DNA of 37,181 nt from Saprospiraceae bacterium (GCA_020629965.1 JAHDCG010000055.1:1-37181); one strand, 5' to 3'; shown: positions 7,003 through 15,266, counted from the first letter of the stretch. Translations and numbers: made by a program. The notes: generated from the letters alone by a model not told the origin.

Positions 7003-9762
7003 TTGCAACAAACACGTATAAAATATTTCCTTCTCTTAATTCTGCTCACTCTGAGCGGCATTTCGGCAACAGCCGCCGAAGTTTACGACTTCACCGTTAC
7101 CGTGGTCGATGAAAACGACAGCCCGATTATCGGCGCGAACGTCTATACCGACGACCAAAAATTTACCGGCTCCACCGACCTCGACGGTACCGTCGTACTG
7201 CGCGATTTACTTTACAACGATATTCTCAATTTTTCCTACATCGGCTACAAAACCGTGCGCGTTCCCTTTTTTGAAATCAGAAAACGCGGCGGTAAAATTG
7301 TTATGACGGAAGACGATAATTTGATTGCCGAAATCGTCGTCATCGGCAGGCGCGACGAGGTAGAGGCGGATATTCCTTACGAAGTCAAAAACGTGACGCG
7401 CCAACAAATCGCCCTCACCAATCCGCAGACCGCCGCCGATTTACTGCGCGACCACGCCGGTGTTTTTGTCCAAAAATCACAAATGGGCGGCGGCAGTCCC
7501 GTTATTCGCGGCTTCGAGGCCAACCGGGTGCTGTTGGTTTTGGACGGTGTGCGCATGAATAACGCCATCTATCGCAACGGTCACCTGCAAAATGCCATTA
7601 CCGTCGATGCTTCGATATTGGAGCGCGCGGAGGTCATCTACGGTCCCGGTTCGCTCATTTACGGCAGCGATGCTTTGGGCGGTGTGGTGCATTATCGCAC
7701 ACGTGACCCGAAGCTTTATTTCGGCGAAAAGCAGGACGGCTACGTGTCGGAAATTAACGTGCTGACCCGCTATGCGAGTGCCAACACCGAGAAAACCGTA
7801 CACGCGGATTTGGCCTACGGCAAAAGAAAATGGGGTACGCTGACGAGTCTGAGTTTTACGGATTTTGACGATTTGCGGGCGGGCAGTGTACGTCCGGAAG
7901 GCTACGAGGACTTCGGCAAACGCTACTTTTTCCAACTGCGCGACCGCGATACCAACAGCGACCAATCCATCGAAAATCTGACCGTCGGCAGTAACGGCGA
8001 CACGATTACGAATTATAATTTGCAGGTCGGTACGGCTTACTGGCAGGCGGATTTTTTGCAAAAAATTAAATTTCAACCGACCGAAAATTTTTCTCTAATC
8101 GGTAATCTGCAATATTCGACCTCCAGTGACATTCCGCGCTACGATAATTTGAGCGAAGTAACTTACCGCGCCGGCAGCGGCAGAGACGGCGCCCGACAGC
8201 GGGATTTGCGGTGGTCGGAATGGTTCTACGGCCCGCAAAAACGCTTTTTGTCTTCGATAAAAGGGCAAATTCTCAATCAAAAATACTTCGACCGCGCGAC
8301 AATTATTGCGAGCTATCAATGGATAAACGAAGAGCGCGTCAAGCGCAGATTTAATCGCGCGTCGTCCGATTTTGGTTTGGAAAGTGTGAACGTCTATTCT
8401 TTGACCGCCGATTTTGATAAAAAATACGGCGCGACCAAAAGGCACGAGGTTTCTTACGGCGTCGATTTGACGAGCAACGATGTATTCAGTGTTGCCGGCG
8501 CAACGGATGTCAGTTCGGAAGAACAGCGTTTGGGTTCCAATCTCTCGCGTTATCCTTTGCAGGGCAGCGAGATGAATCTGTTCGGCACTTACGCCGCTTA
8601 CCGTTGGAAATCCGCCGATACGACCTTGGTTTTAAATGCGGGTTTGCGCTATTCCTTCGTCAGCATGTCCTCGGTTTTTTCGCCGAACGACCCCATAGAA
8701 TGGCCGCGTGAGTGGACAACGGGCGACGGTATCGAAAGCACGAATATGGACGTGACCTACGGCGTCGGTGCGACTTACAACACCCGCAGCAAATTGCAAT
8801 TACGCGCTCTGGCATCCAAAGCCTTTCGCTCGCCGAACATCGACGACTTTGCGAAAATTCGGGAAAAAGGCGGTTTTGTCACCATTCCGAATCCCGATTT
8901 GGAACCCGAAAAAGCCTACACCGGCGAGTTGACCATTGGTAAGGAATTCGGCGACTTAAATGCCAAAGAAAACAACGCGTTAAAAGTCAGCGTGACGGGT
9001 TTTTACACCTACTTGCAGGATGCGATTTCGCGCCGCAACGCGCCCCTGCCCGACCCGAGCGGCACGATACCGGCGGCGGAGCGCGGTTTTCTTTTCGACA
9101 TCGACACTTTGGTAACGACGGGCGAAATTCGTATCGACACCTTTGTTACACAGGCAAATTTGAACGCGGAAAACGGGCGGGTGTACGGCATTTCCGCCAA
9201 TGCGCGCGCGCGTTTCGGTCGGTATTGGTCGGCACATGCGGGTGTCAACTACACGCGCGGTCGCATTTCTTTTCGAGACCAATATTTCAGCGAACGCGAA
9301 GGCGTCAAAGAGTTAATCGCCGAAATCGACACCATCGTACCTTTAGACCACATTCCGCCGGTGTACGGTCAGGCGGGTTTGAAATTTAAAAACGACAAGT
9401 GGAAAGTAGAATTTGTCACGCGCTTTACGGGAGCGAAAAGGGTGGAAGACTACGCCGTCAATGCCATCGAATACGACGAAAACAGCGGCACTTTCGAGGT
9501 CGATAAAAGCGGCTCGACGGATAATTTAGACCTCGCGCCGATACGCTACACCTACGATGAAAACGACGAGATTATCGGCGAAGAATTTCTCGGCACCTAC
9601 GGCTACACGACTTTCAACGTCTATACCGCTTGGCAATTCAGCGAAAAATTCAGCCTGAATTTTGCTGTGGAAAATATCACCGACCGGCATTATCGCCCCT
9701 TTGCGTCGGGCGTGAGTGCGCCGGGCAGGAATTTTATCGTTGCGCTGCGGGGGAAATTTTGA
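7003..9762 (+). CDS. TonB-dependent receptor, heme/hemoglobin type
   Basis: This 919-residue outer-membrane transporter has a signal peptide (about 1-24, ending SATAA). A carboxypeptidase-regulatory-like Ig fold follows (about 28-110, with NDSPIIGANVY and STDLDG), then a plug domain (about 125-235) with SPVIRGFEANRVLLVLDG and YGSDALGGVV. The rest is a 22-strand barrel ending in a terminal phenylalanine (VALRGKF), the Omp signature. The plug wording is closest to hemoglobin/transferrin/lactoferrin-type receptors, so heme or heme-protein uptake is the best guess; the substrate is not proven. The only usable start is TTG 7003: the upstream in-frame codons contain no ATG or GTG. It lies 166 bases after the orphan kinase and is convergent with hemA. 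Confidence 0.93.
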   Translation: MQQTRIKYFLLLILLTLSGISATAAEVYDFTVTVVDENDSPIIGANVYTDDQKFTGSTDLDGTVVLRDLLYNDILNFSYIGYKTVRVPFFEIRKRGGKIVMTEDDNLIAEIVVIGRRDEVEADIPYEVKNVTRQQIALTNPQTAADLLRDHAGVFVQKSQMGGGSPVIRGFEANRVLLVLDGVRMNNAIYRNGHLQNAITVDASILERAEVIYGPGSLIYGSDALGGVVHYRTRDPKLYFGEKQDGYVSEINVLTRYASANTEKTVHADLAYGKRKWGTLTSLSFTDFDDLRAGSVRPEGYEDFGKRYFFQLRDRDTNSDQSIENLTVGSNGDTITNYNLQVGTAYWQADFLQKIKFQPTENFSLIGNLQYSTSSDIPRYDNLSEVTYRAGSGRDGARQRDLRWSEWFYGPQKRFLSSIKGQILNQKYFDRATIIASYQWINEERVKRRFNRASSDFGLESVNVYSLTADFDKKYGATKRHEVSYGVDLTSNDVFSVAGATDVSSEEQRLGSNLSRYPLQGSEMNLFGTYAAYRWKSADTTLVLNAGLRYSFVSMSSVFSPNDPIEWPREWTTGDGIESTNMDVTYGVGATYNTRSKLQLRALASKAFRSPNIDDFAKIREKGGFVTIPNPDLEPEKAYTGELTIGKEFGDLNAKENNALKVSVTGFYTYLQDAISRRNAPLPDPSGTIPAAERGFLFDIDTLVTTGEIRIDTFVTQANLNAENGRVYGISANARARFGRYWSAHAGVNYTRGRISFRDQYFSEREGVKELIAEIDTIVPLDHIPPVYGQAGLKFKNDKWKVEFVTRFTGAKRVEDYAVNAIEYDENSGTFEVDKSGSTDNLDLAPIRYTYDENDEIIGEEFLGTYGYTTFNVYTAWQFSEKFSLNFAVENITDRHYRPFASGVSAPGRNFIVALRGKF

Positions 9763-9768
9763 AGAGGG

Positions 9769-9800
9769 TGTTTATTTGTTTATTCGTTTATCTGTTTATT
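9769..9800. repeat. Octamer tandem repeat after the receptor stop
   Basis: Four 8-base units in a row follow the pattern TGTTTATT, TGTTTATT, CGTTTATC, TGTTTATT, starting 7 bases after the stop codon. This is one of several short-period tracts found next to gene ends in this window. Confidence 0.85.
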
Positions 9801-9815
9801 TGAGGGTGCAGATTA

Positions 9816-9857
9816 CAACAAAAAAGGTCATTTCTTACGAAATGACCTTTTTTGTTG
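9816..9857. terminator. Bidirectional terminator between TonB receptor and hemA
   Basis: A perfect 18-bp stem (9816-9833 with 9840-9857) has a 6-base loop CTTACG. Each arm carries an A-run on one side and a T-run on the other (GGTCATTT core), so it can stop transcription from both the plus-strand receptor and the minus-strand hemA. Confidence 0.92.
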
Positions 9858-9899
9858 CCCGCTTAAACTCTTAAACCGTCCTAAACCTTTAAACCTTGT

Positions 9900-11129
9900 T
9901 CACAACAACGCTTCCTTCGCCGCCTGCATCGGAATACCAATACACCGCTTCTCCATGTAGCTCATCATTTTTTCTACCAAAGCGCGGCTCTCGGGGTCGA
10001 GATTTGCCATTTGTTTGTGAAAAACTTTGTTAATGGCGTGGGCTTTGATGGCTTTGATTTCGGTCGGAATGTGACTCATGGCGAGTGCCAATTGACGCTC
10101 ACGGAAGATGGCGCGGAAGTCGGTCATACACTCGGTCAGCAGTTCTTTGGCGCGGGTTACTTCTTTGCTGCGGAAGGATAAATTTTCTTTAGCGAGCGCA
10201 CGCAGACCTTCGATTTCGATGTGCGTCGCGTTGTATTTTTCAAAGACCGCTTTGTCGATATTGTAAGGCACGGAGAGGTCGATGACGGTTTTTTTGTCCG
10301 TTTCGCCGTTGAGCAATTTTTCGTATAAATCAGTATCGACGACCGCGCTCACGGCTCCGGTGCAGACAATCAGGCAATCGAAACCTTCGGAATGATTTGC
10401 CAAATCTTTTAAAGTACCCGCTTTGCCGCCCAACGTTTCGGCGACCTGCTCGGCATTTTTCAAAGAGCGATTGTACACAAAGACATTGCGAAAGCGATAT
10501 TTCAGCAAAAACTTAGCGACTAAGCGGTTCGTCTGGCCGGCACCTACCATCACGATGCGCGCATCTTCGGGCAGGTCGGTGCGCATCATTTCTTTGACGG
10601 CTAAAGAGACGACCGATACGGGTTTTTCTCCGATACGGGTTTTTCCGTACACTTTTTTCGCGCCGGCTACGGCAGATTGCATGGCGAGGCGCAGTTTGTC
10701 GCCCGTCAGTTTTGCCAGGCGGCAGCCTTCATAAGACTCGCGCAGTTGGCGCAGTATTTCGCGCTCACCGACTACCAGAGAGTCAACCGAGGCGGCGACT
10801 TCGTTGAGGTGACGCAGGGCGGGTTCTCCGTCGAGCAACTTGATTTTTTTCGGCAAAAGGAAAAGGTCGTTGGCGGTCAGAGAGGGATTGACAGCCTGAA
10901 AAAAGCGGAAAGCGAAATTGCGGTCTAACTCTTTTTCGGTATAAAAAAAATACAAAACTCGGTTACAGGTCGCGGTGTACATAATTTCGTCGATACCGAA
11001 AGCCGTTTTCAATTCCTCCAAACGTTGGTAAACGGAAGTGCCTTCGGGCAACTGCAAAACGTAGTTGCCGATTTCTTTTACATGAACATCGCGATAAGTA
11101 ACGGTAAGTATTTTATAACCTTCGAGCAT
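9900..11129 (-). CDS. hemA: Glutamyl-tRNA reductase
   Basis: This 409-residue enzyme is the first committed step of C5 tetrapyrrole (heme) synthesis, reducing Glu-tRNA to glutamate-1-semialdehyde with NADPH. The catalytic-domain motif TATCNRV contains the thioester-forming cysteine (C55), followed by N56-R57. A second conserved block is VVGEREILRQLRESY (about 121-135). The Rossmann nucleotide-binding motif VMVGAGQTN is near 194. The C-terminal helical dimerisation domain carries the usual MSHIPTEIKAIKAHA-type segment. Length matches the family. The downstream hairpin at 9816-9857 ends its transcript. The nearest perfect promoter box lies about 260 bases upstream (11389-11396), which would give a long structured leader. 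Being next to a heme-type TonB receptor is suggestive, but the genes are convergent. Confidence 0.96.
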   Translation of the reverse strand: MLEGYKILTVTYRDVHVKEIGNYVLQLPEGTSVYQRLEELKTAFGIDEIMYTATCNRVLYFFYTEKELDRNFAFRFFQAVNPSLTANDLFLLPKKIKLLDGEPALRHLNEVAASVDSLVVGEREILRQLRESYEGCRLAKLTGDKLRLAMQSAVAGAKKVYGKTRIGEKPVSVVSLAVKEMMRTDLPEDARIVMVGAGQTNRLVAKFLLKYRFRNVFVYNRSLKNAEQVAETLGGKAGTLKDLANHSEGFDCLIVCTGAVSAVVDTDLYEKLLNGETDKKTVIDLSVPYNIDKAVFEKYNATHIEIEGLRALAKENLSFRSKEVTRAKELLTECMTDFRAIFRERQLALAMSHIPTEIKAIKAHAINKVFHKQMANLDPESRALVEKMMSYMEKRCIGIPMQAAKEALL

Positions 11130-11537
11130 ATATTTTTTTAATCGTCAGGGTACTGACTACTGCGTTTTTTGTTTGTTATAAGCGTTAAGTCGGTAACTGA
11201 CGTGCTTATCAAATTCACGTGACTTTAGTAACCGCCGGCTTTAGCCGGTCGTAAAAAAAAGATAGCATCATTTAGTAACAACTAACTCAATCAGCAAAAA
11301 ACTTCGTTTTTTAGACGACTTGAAAGTCGCTGTTACTAATCCAACCTTACATCAAAAACGTGTACGAACTCTTGGCTTAATTCGACTGCAAAAATAAGAC
11401 TGAATTTTTCCAATTCTGTCATAATGAAGTAACAATGCTTTTCGGAAGGAAAAAGGTGATTTCAAAGACGGAATTATAACTGATTTTGACAAAGAAATGT
11501 ATAATCACTTCGATTTTTAAGAAAAGTTGCGGAGTTT
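11130..11537. other. 408-base structured non-coding region upstream of hemA
   Basis: No convincing gene is present. Three palindromic elements are visible: CCGGC-TTTA-GCCGG (11235-11248), AAAAAAC-TTC-GTTTTTT (11296-11312) and CGACTT-GA-AAGTCG (11316-11329). The last two are enclosed by a 9-base inverted repeat TTAGTAACA (11272-11280) / TGTTACTAA (11331-11339), which would make a three-way junction if transcribed. TTTAGTAAC also occurs near the first hairpin (11224-11232). The region could be the hemA leader, a REP/IS200-type palindromic remnant, or both. Confidence 0.65.
11389..11396 (-). promoter_or_regulatory. -7 promoter box on minus strand (TATTTTTG)
   Basis: The minus strand reads TATTTTTG, a perfect TAnnTTTG match. 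It points towards hemA but sits about 260 bases from its ATG. A TTG lies upstream at a shorter spacing (14) than is usual. It may drive hemA with a long leader or be a chance match. Confidence 0.35.
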
Positions 11538-12929
11538 TCAAGCCGTTACCGCGTCGATTTCATAGACCGTTTTCCCGCGTCCGTGCATCAAAAAAAGCTC
11601 CCAAATCGCATAACCGATGACGAGCGAATATTCTATAACAACCGCCCACATTTTTTCTTCATACACCGCGCCGCCGTAATTTGCGTAGGTCAGCCACACC
11701 ACACCCGACCACAAAACGGGGAAGCGAAAACGGGTAAAGAGACACAAAACCAAAGGCAAAGCAACGTACCAGGGATGTACCGTCGTAGCGAAAAGTAAAT
11801 ACACACAAATTGCAAAAAGCAGCACACGCGGCAGGCTTTTCCAATCGCTTTTCTTTTCCGAAAATGCGGCGATAACAATGCTGAAAAAAGTCAGGGCGGC
11901 AAACCACGGTCCGACTTTCTGAATGATGTTATAACCGTAAATTTCGTAGCCGACCGCCCGTACGAGGTAATAAATGCTTGCGTTAAATTCAAATTTACGG
12001 AAATATAAATCCAAACTTTCGCCGAAATGCGCAACGAAAAAACTGCCCGTTATCGGTGCGAAAAGCAAGACCAAAACGCTGCCGACTATTGTAAAATACA
12101 GCAACGACTTTTTCCAACCCAAACGCCGAATGAAGAAGGACAGAAAAAGCAGCGGCAGCAACTTGGAGGCAATCGACAGAGCCGCAAACACGGCGGACTG
12201 CCACATTTTTTTGTGCTTCACCAAAAAATAAAAGGCGAGTAAAAAGAAGAAAATCATTACGCCCTCAAAGTGCAGATTTCCGGTCAACTCAATGATTATC
12301 AGCGGGTTGAGGGCATAAAGGTAGATATTTTTTAACGGATACCGGAAATGTTGCAGCAGCCTGACGAGTAAATAAATGCTGCCGATTTCGCAGAGTAAAA
12401 TCGGCAGGCGCAGCAAAATAACCGCCGTGCCGGGTAAAATATGCGTATCGAAAAGCACGCTGACGAGAAAGGTAAACTGAGCGACGGGCGGGTAAATCGT
12501 GTAATAATTCGGTGAGTTTAACTCCGCATAAAGCTCCGCGCTGTGACCCGCAATCGGAAAGCCCGCTTCCGCATAGAAACTCGGCAGATGCTCGAACGGA
12601 CTGACACCGGCTTGCAATAAGTAGCCGTCCCACAAAAAGCGATAGACGTCATCCGACAGGCCGGGTGCGGCGAAAAGCAGTACCGCTCGCAGTAAAACGG
12701 CGACACCGATATAGAACCAAATTTCTTCTTTTTTGGTCTCCCAAAGATTGATAAAAATGAAAAGCGAAAAGAACGGAACGGACAGCCAAAAAAAGCGGGC
12801 GGTATTGTTTTGTTCCGTAAAATATCCTAAACCGACGGTAAAAAAAAGCAAGACCGCCGCCAAGCCGTAAGAAACCGGAGAAACGCTGCGCCAACCGCTA
12901 AAGATATTTTTGAGAAAAAAATCGGACAT
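11538..12929 (-). CDS. GT-C fold mannosyltransferase-like membrane protein
   Basis: This 463-residue polytopic membrane protein has about ten to twelve hydrophobic helices. After the second or third helix comes LSDDVYRFLWDG with the acidic pair D93-D94. This is the catalytic loop pattern of polyprenol-phosphate-mannose-dependent GT-C transferases (MptA/MptB and GT87-like families). They transfer mannose or another hexose from a lipid carrier to glycans on the outer face of the inner membrane. The loop YYTIYPPVAQFTF is also typical. The sugar and acceptor cannot be told from sequence. It is divergent from a GT2 family gene, and a polyprenol-phosphate hexose made by that enzyme could be the donor used here; that is inference. 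Confidence 0.85.
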   Translation of the reverse strand: MSDFFLKNIFSGWRSVSPVSYGLAAVLLFFTVGLGYFTEQNNTARFFWLSVPFFSLFIFINLWETKKEEIWFYIGVAVLLRAVLLFAAPGLSDDVYRFLWDGYLLQAGVSPFEHLPSFYAEAGFPIAGHSAELYAELNSPNYYTIYPPVAQFTFLVSVLFDTHILPGTAVILLRLPILLCEIGSIYLLVRLLQHFRYPLKNIYLYALNPLIIIELTGNLHFEGVMIFFFLLAFYFLVKHKKMWQSAVFAALSIASKLLPLLFLSFFIRRLGWKKSLLYFTIVGSVLVLLFAPITGSFFVAHFGESLDLYFRKFEFNASIYYLVRAVGYEIYGYNIIQKVGPWFAALTFFSIVIAAFSEKKSDWKSLPRVLLFAICVYLLFATTVHPWYVALPLVLCLFTRFRFPVLWSGVVWLTYANYGGAVYEEKMWAVVIEYSLVIGYAIWELFLMHGRGKTVYEIDAVTA

Positions 12930-12951
12930 AAACAGGTTAGTTTTTCGCCGC

Positions 12952-12959
12952 CAAAACTA
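12952..12959 (-). promoter_or_regulatory. -7 promoter box (TAGTTTTG) for the GT-C gene
   Basis: The minus strand carries TAGTTTTG, a perfect TAnnTTTG match ending 22 bases before the ATG of the GT-C gene. This predicts a leader of roughly 15-20 bases. Confidence 0.55.
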
Positions 12960-13082
12960 TGAAATAAACCGCAATGTGCGGCTAAAATTTTACAAAACAT
13001 CGAATCACGGAATATGAGGAAGAGTTTTCGCACAATTTTTCAGACTTTTGCGGGGATTTATTCTACACACGAAAAGCAAACG

Positions 13083-13835
13083 ATGTATAAAGGTAAAAAA
13101 GTCATTGCCGTACTGCCGGCCTACAATGCCGCGCTCACGCTGGAAAAAACCTACCGCGAAATTCCTTTCCCTCTCGTCGATGAGGTGATACTCTGCGATG
13201 ACGCCAGCCGCGACCAAACGGCGGAGGTTGCCCGAAAAATCGGGATTCCGCACGTCATTGTACACGAAAGCAACAAGGGCTACGGCGGCAACCAAAAGTC
13301 GCTGTATAACCGTGCCCTCGAACTCGGCGGCGACATCGTCATCATGCTGCACCCCGATTATCAATACACGCCCAAGCTAATTCCGGCGATGGTCAACATC
13401 ATCGGGGACGAACTGTATCCCGTCGTTTTGGGGTCGCGCATTCTCGGTAACGGTGCGCTCAAAGGCGGGATGCCGCTTTATAAGTACATCGCCAACCGCT
13501 TTTTGACATTGACGCAGAATATTCTCGTTAATCACAAACTATCGGAGTACCACACGGGCTACCGGGCGTTTAGTCGGGAGGTGCTGGAGGGCATCAATTT
13601 TAACCAAAACGACGATGATTTCATTTTTGATAATGAAATGTTGTCGCAAATTATCTACGCGGGCTACGGTATCGGTGAGGTGACTTGTCCGACCAAATAT
13701 TTTGAAGAGGCATCGAGTATCAATTTTCGCCGGTCGGCGAAATACGGATTGGGTGTGCTGCGCGTGAGTTTTAATCACTTTTTGCAGCGCATCGGTCTGT
13801 TAAATCTGAAGATGTACAAAAAGGATAAAAAGTAA
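13083..13835 (+). CDS. Family 2 glycosyltransferase (DPM1/GtrB-like)
   Basis: This 250-residue protein begins KVIAVLPAYNAALTLEKTY, the classic GT2 N-terminal strand, followed by DEVILCDDASRDQT (nucleotide-sugar binding) and later MLHPDYQYTPKLIPAM (DxD-like metal site). After these comes LGSRILG and a SEYHTGYRAFSR block. That last combination is usual in polyprenol-phosphate hexose synthases and related soluble GT2 enzymes. There is no obvious C-terminal membrane segment. ATG 13083 gives the conserved start; an in-frame ATG at 13014 would add 23 residues (MRKSFRTIFQTF...) that are not part of the fold and overlap the likely promoter. A near-consensus box GACTTTTG (13043-13050) supports the shorter form. 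Divergent pairing with the GT-C gene suggests they act in one glycan pathway. Confidence 0.9.
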   Translation: MYKGKKVIAVLPAYNAALTLEKTYREIPFPLVDEVILCDDASRDQTAEVARKIGIPHVIVHESNKGYGGNQKSLYNRALELGGDIVIMLHPDYQYTPKLIPAMVNIIGDELYPVVLGSRILGNGALKGGMPLYKYIANRFLTLTQNILVNHKLSEYHTGYRAFSREVLEGINFNQNDDDFIFDNEMLSQIIYAGYGIGEVTCPTKYFEEASSINFRRSAKYGLGVLRVSFNHFLQRIGLLNLKMYKKDKK

Positions 13836-13849
13836 AAACCGACGAAATT

Positions 13850-13933
13850 TTATAATTCGTTCATCATATTTACGACTTTTCTTCCGATAAAAACGGCGGC
13901 TAATACGAGCGTGTAAGTTAAGGTAGCGATCAT
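13850..13933 (-). CDS. Candidate 27-residue membrane peptide
   Basis: The minus strand reads ATG to TAA for 27 codons. The peptide starts MIATLTYTLVLAAVF, then IGRKVVNMMNEL: one hydrophobic helix followed by a charged tail. A perfect promoter box (14001-14008) and an 11-bp hairpin (13956-13982) lie upstream in the right order and orientation, giving a leader of about 60 bases. That arrangement is why I call it a gene despite its size. The function is unknown. Single-helix peptides of this size include subunits of membrane complexes and type I toxins. It could also be chance, since no homologue was checked. Confidence 0.4.
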   Translation of the reverse strand: MIATLTYTLVLAAVFIGRKVVNMMNEL

Positions 13934-13955
13934 GTTATAAGTGTGGTTCTTCGCG

Positions 13956-13982
13956 GCGATTTATTTCAAAAAAATAAATCGC
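13956..13982 (-). promoter_or_regulatory. Leader hairpin before the 27-residue peptide
   Basis: GCGATTTATTT (13956-13966) and AAATAAATCGC (13972-13982) form a perfect 11-bp stem with a 5-base loop. It lies between the promoter box at 14001-14008 and the peptide start codon, and has no following T-run. It therefore looks like a 5' leader structure rather than a terminator. Confidence 0.55.
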
Positions 13983-14000
13983 ACGTTTTTGTAAGTTTGG

Positions 14001-14008
14001 CAAAAGTA
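14001..14008 (-). promoter_or_regulatory. -7 promoter box on minus strand (TACTTTTG)
   Basis: A perfect TAnnTTTG match reads towards the small peptide gene. The predicted transcript start is near 13994, just before the leader hairpin. Confidence 0.5.
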
Positions 14009-14177
14009 GTAAAATACGATAATCTAACGCCGGTTCTTTTCCGAATATTGAATGTGTTAAAAAGTGCGGTTTGTTCTTTTTTCCGAAAATAAATTTTAAG
14101 GAAAAAAGAATCGAGACGGCGGTCGCAGCAGATAACGCACGCGCTTCAAGATTCGCTTCCCCGATTTTTGATAAACA

Positions 14178-14212
14178 CAAAAAAAGGGCTGCGGTCAGTC
14201 GCTCCGCAGCCC
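14178..14212 (-). terminator. Intrinsic terminator downstream of ssb
   Basis: GGGCTGCGG (14186-14194) pairs perfectly with CCGCAGCCC (14204-14212) around a 9-base loop. On the minus strand the stem is followed by seven T residues, so it should stop minus-strand transcription coming from ssb. Confidence 0.85.
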
Positions 14213-14250
14213 GTCATTTAAGCAGTAATGAAATTCAGCAGTAAATCTTT

Positions 14251-14288
14251 GCCGCAAAGCCTAAGAGGACTTGCGGCTTTGTTTTTTT
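14251..14288 (+). terminator. Plus-strand terminator-like hairpin
   Basis: GCCGCAA (14251-14257) pairs with TTGCGGC (14271-14277) around a 13-base loop. It is followed by TTTGTTTTTTT on the plus strand. The nearest plus-strand gene (GT2) ends more than 400 bases earlier, so what it stops is unclear. It may act for GT2 read-through or an unannotated RNA. Confidence 0.6.
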
Positions 14289-14382
14289 ATTGTGTGACTC
14301 GAAAAGGGAAGAAGGCGACTGTTTTTCTTCCGGACGGAAGGCAGGCGGACGAGCAGAAAACTCCTCCGCGCCGCGCCGTTTT

Positions 14383-14712
14383 TTAGTTCAACAATAAAAA
14401 TTCGTTTACCACGATTTCGGAAATATTTTTGGTGATGCCCTCCGCGTCTTGGTAGGTGCGGTGGCGCAGTTTGCCGGTCACGGCGACTTCCTTGCCTTTT
14501 TTGAGGAAGACTTCCATGTTTTCCGCGACTTTGCCCCAGGCTACGATTTGGTGCCACTGGGTGTCGATGACTTTTTGACCTTGCTTATTATTGTAGATGT
14601 CTTTGGTTGCCAAAGATGCCCGTGCGAATGCGCTGCCGCCTTCGGTTTGCTTGAGTTCTACGTCTTTACCGAGGTTGCCGATGAGTTGCACTCTGTTTCT
14701 GATACTGTTCAT
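14383..14712 (-). CDS. ssb: Single-stranded DNA-binding protein, short form
   Basis: This 109-residue OB-fold protein opens MNSIRNRVQLIGNLGKDVEL, followed by FARASLATKD, QWHQIVAWGKVAENM, LKKGKEVAVTGKLRHRTYQ and a last strand ISEIVVNEFLLLN. This is the complete SSB core, binding single-stranded DNA in replication and repair. It stops right after the OB fold: the glycine/proline-rich linker and acidic DDDLPF-type tip that recruit partner proteins are absent. It is therefore probably a secondary SSB or one that works without the usual partner docking. An upstream in-frame ATG would add 28 residues with no family match, so 14712 is chosen. A near-consensus box (CATCTTTG, minus strand, 14871-14878) lies about 160 bases upstream. 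Confidence 0.95.
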   Translation of the reverse strand: MNSIRNRVQLIGNLGKDVELKQTEGGSAFARASLATKDIYNNKQGQKVIDTQWHQIVAWGKVAENMEVFLKKGKEVAVTGKLRHRTYQDAEGITKNISEIVVNEFLLLN

Positions 14713-14894
14713 TGTATGATGATTAAAATGCCCGCAACCGAAGCTGCGGACGATGATTTTAAAATGATGAATTTGACTTTTTCTTTGCGTCGTCACGCAT
14801 TTCTCAAAGTCAAAGTAGTATGTATGTTCCGGTGAAAAGCGAGTGATACGCTCCTCGTCAATTGATAGTGCAAAGATGCGGCAGGTCGGAGGTG

Positions 14895-14967
14895 TTAGTC
14901 GTTTTTTAGATGTTTAATGACGGGTGTATGCGTTTGTATTCGTTTGTAAACGTTTATTAACGACTAA
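14895..14967. repeat. 9-base inverted repeat around CGTTT-rich tract
   Basis: TTAGTCGTT (14895-14903) and AACGACTAA (14959-14967) are perfect inverted copies. Between them lies a tract repeating CGTTTGTA/CGTTTATTA, including the palindrome CGTTT-GT-AAACG. The gap lies between ssb and the thiamine-binding-like gene. Its function is unknown. Confidence 0.5.
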
Positions 14968-15002
14968 AAGCTAAAAACAGTAAGAATTGAGCAATTTGCG
15001 GC

Positions 15003-15266
15003 TTATTTTGCTTCATAATCTTCGCTCAAATCCGCGTTCAAAACTTTCAAAACCATACTTACTTTTCGGTTTTGCCCGAACGTTGTCTTCATTTCCTGCG
15101 CCAATGCCGACATCAAAACGTCGTATTCGCCGAAAATTTGCGTACTCATCGAGTTAGTTTTAACGATTAAATTTTCGTGTTTATTCAGCCGTTCGATAAA
15201 GTCGATAATCGGCGGCTCGTAATTTTTGTCTAAAGGGTACATGCTGATTTCTGCGGATGCTTGCAT
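15003..15266 (-). CDS. Thiamine-binding-like protein (YkoF/MTH1187 family)
   Basis: This 87-residue protein has the pattern SAEISMYPLDKNYEPPIIDFI, followed by helix LNKH, the strand IVKTNSMSTQIFGEYDVLMSALAQEM, and a closing strand KVSMVLKVLNADL. This is the ferredoxin-like fold of the PF01910-type thiamine-binding proteins, in which the x-YPLG / STQI-G-x-x-D-V spacing is conserved. Members bind thiamine or related small molecules and usually oligomerise in the cytosol. Neighbouring genes give no sign of a thiamine pathway, so the ligand is uncertain. The ATG at 15266 gives the family-typical start. Confidence 0.7.
   Translation of the reverse strand: MQASAEISMYPLDKNYEPPIIDFIERLNKHENLIVKTNSMSTQIFGEYDVLMSALAQEMKTTFGQNRKVSMVLKVLNADLSEDYEAK

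Noticed and set aside
7477-8076. A 199-codon minus-strand frame inside the TonB receptor
   Set aside because: It is antisense to a complete receptor gene and lacks any motif or promoter.
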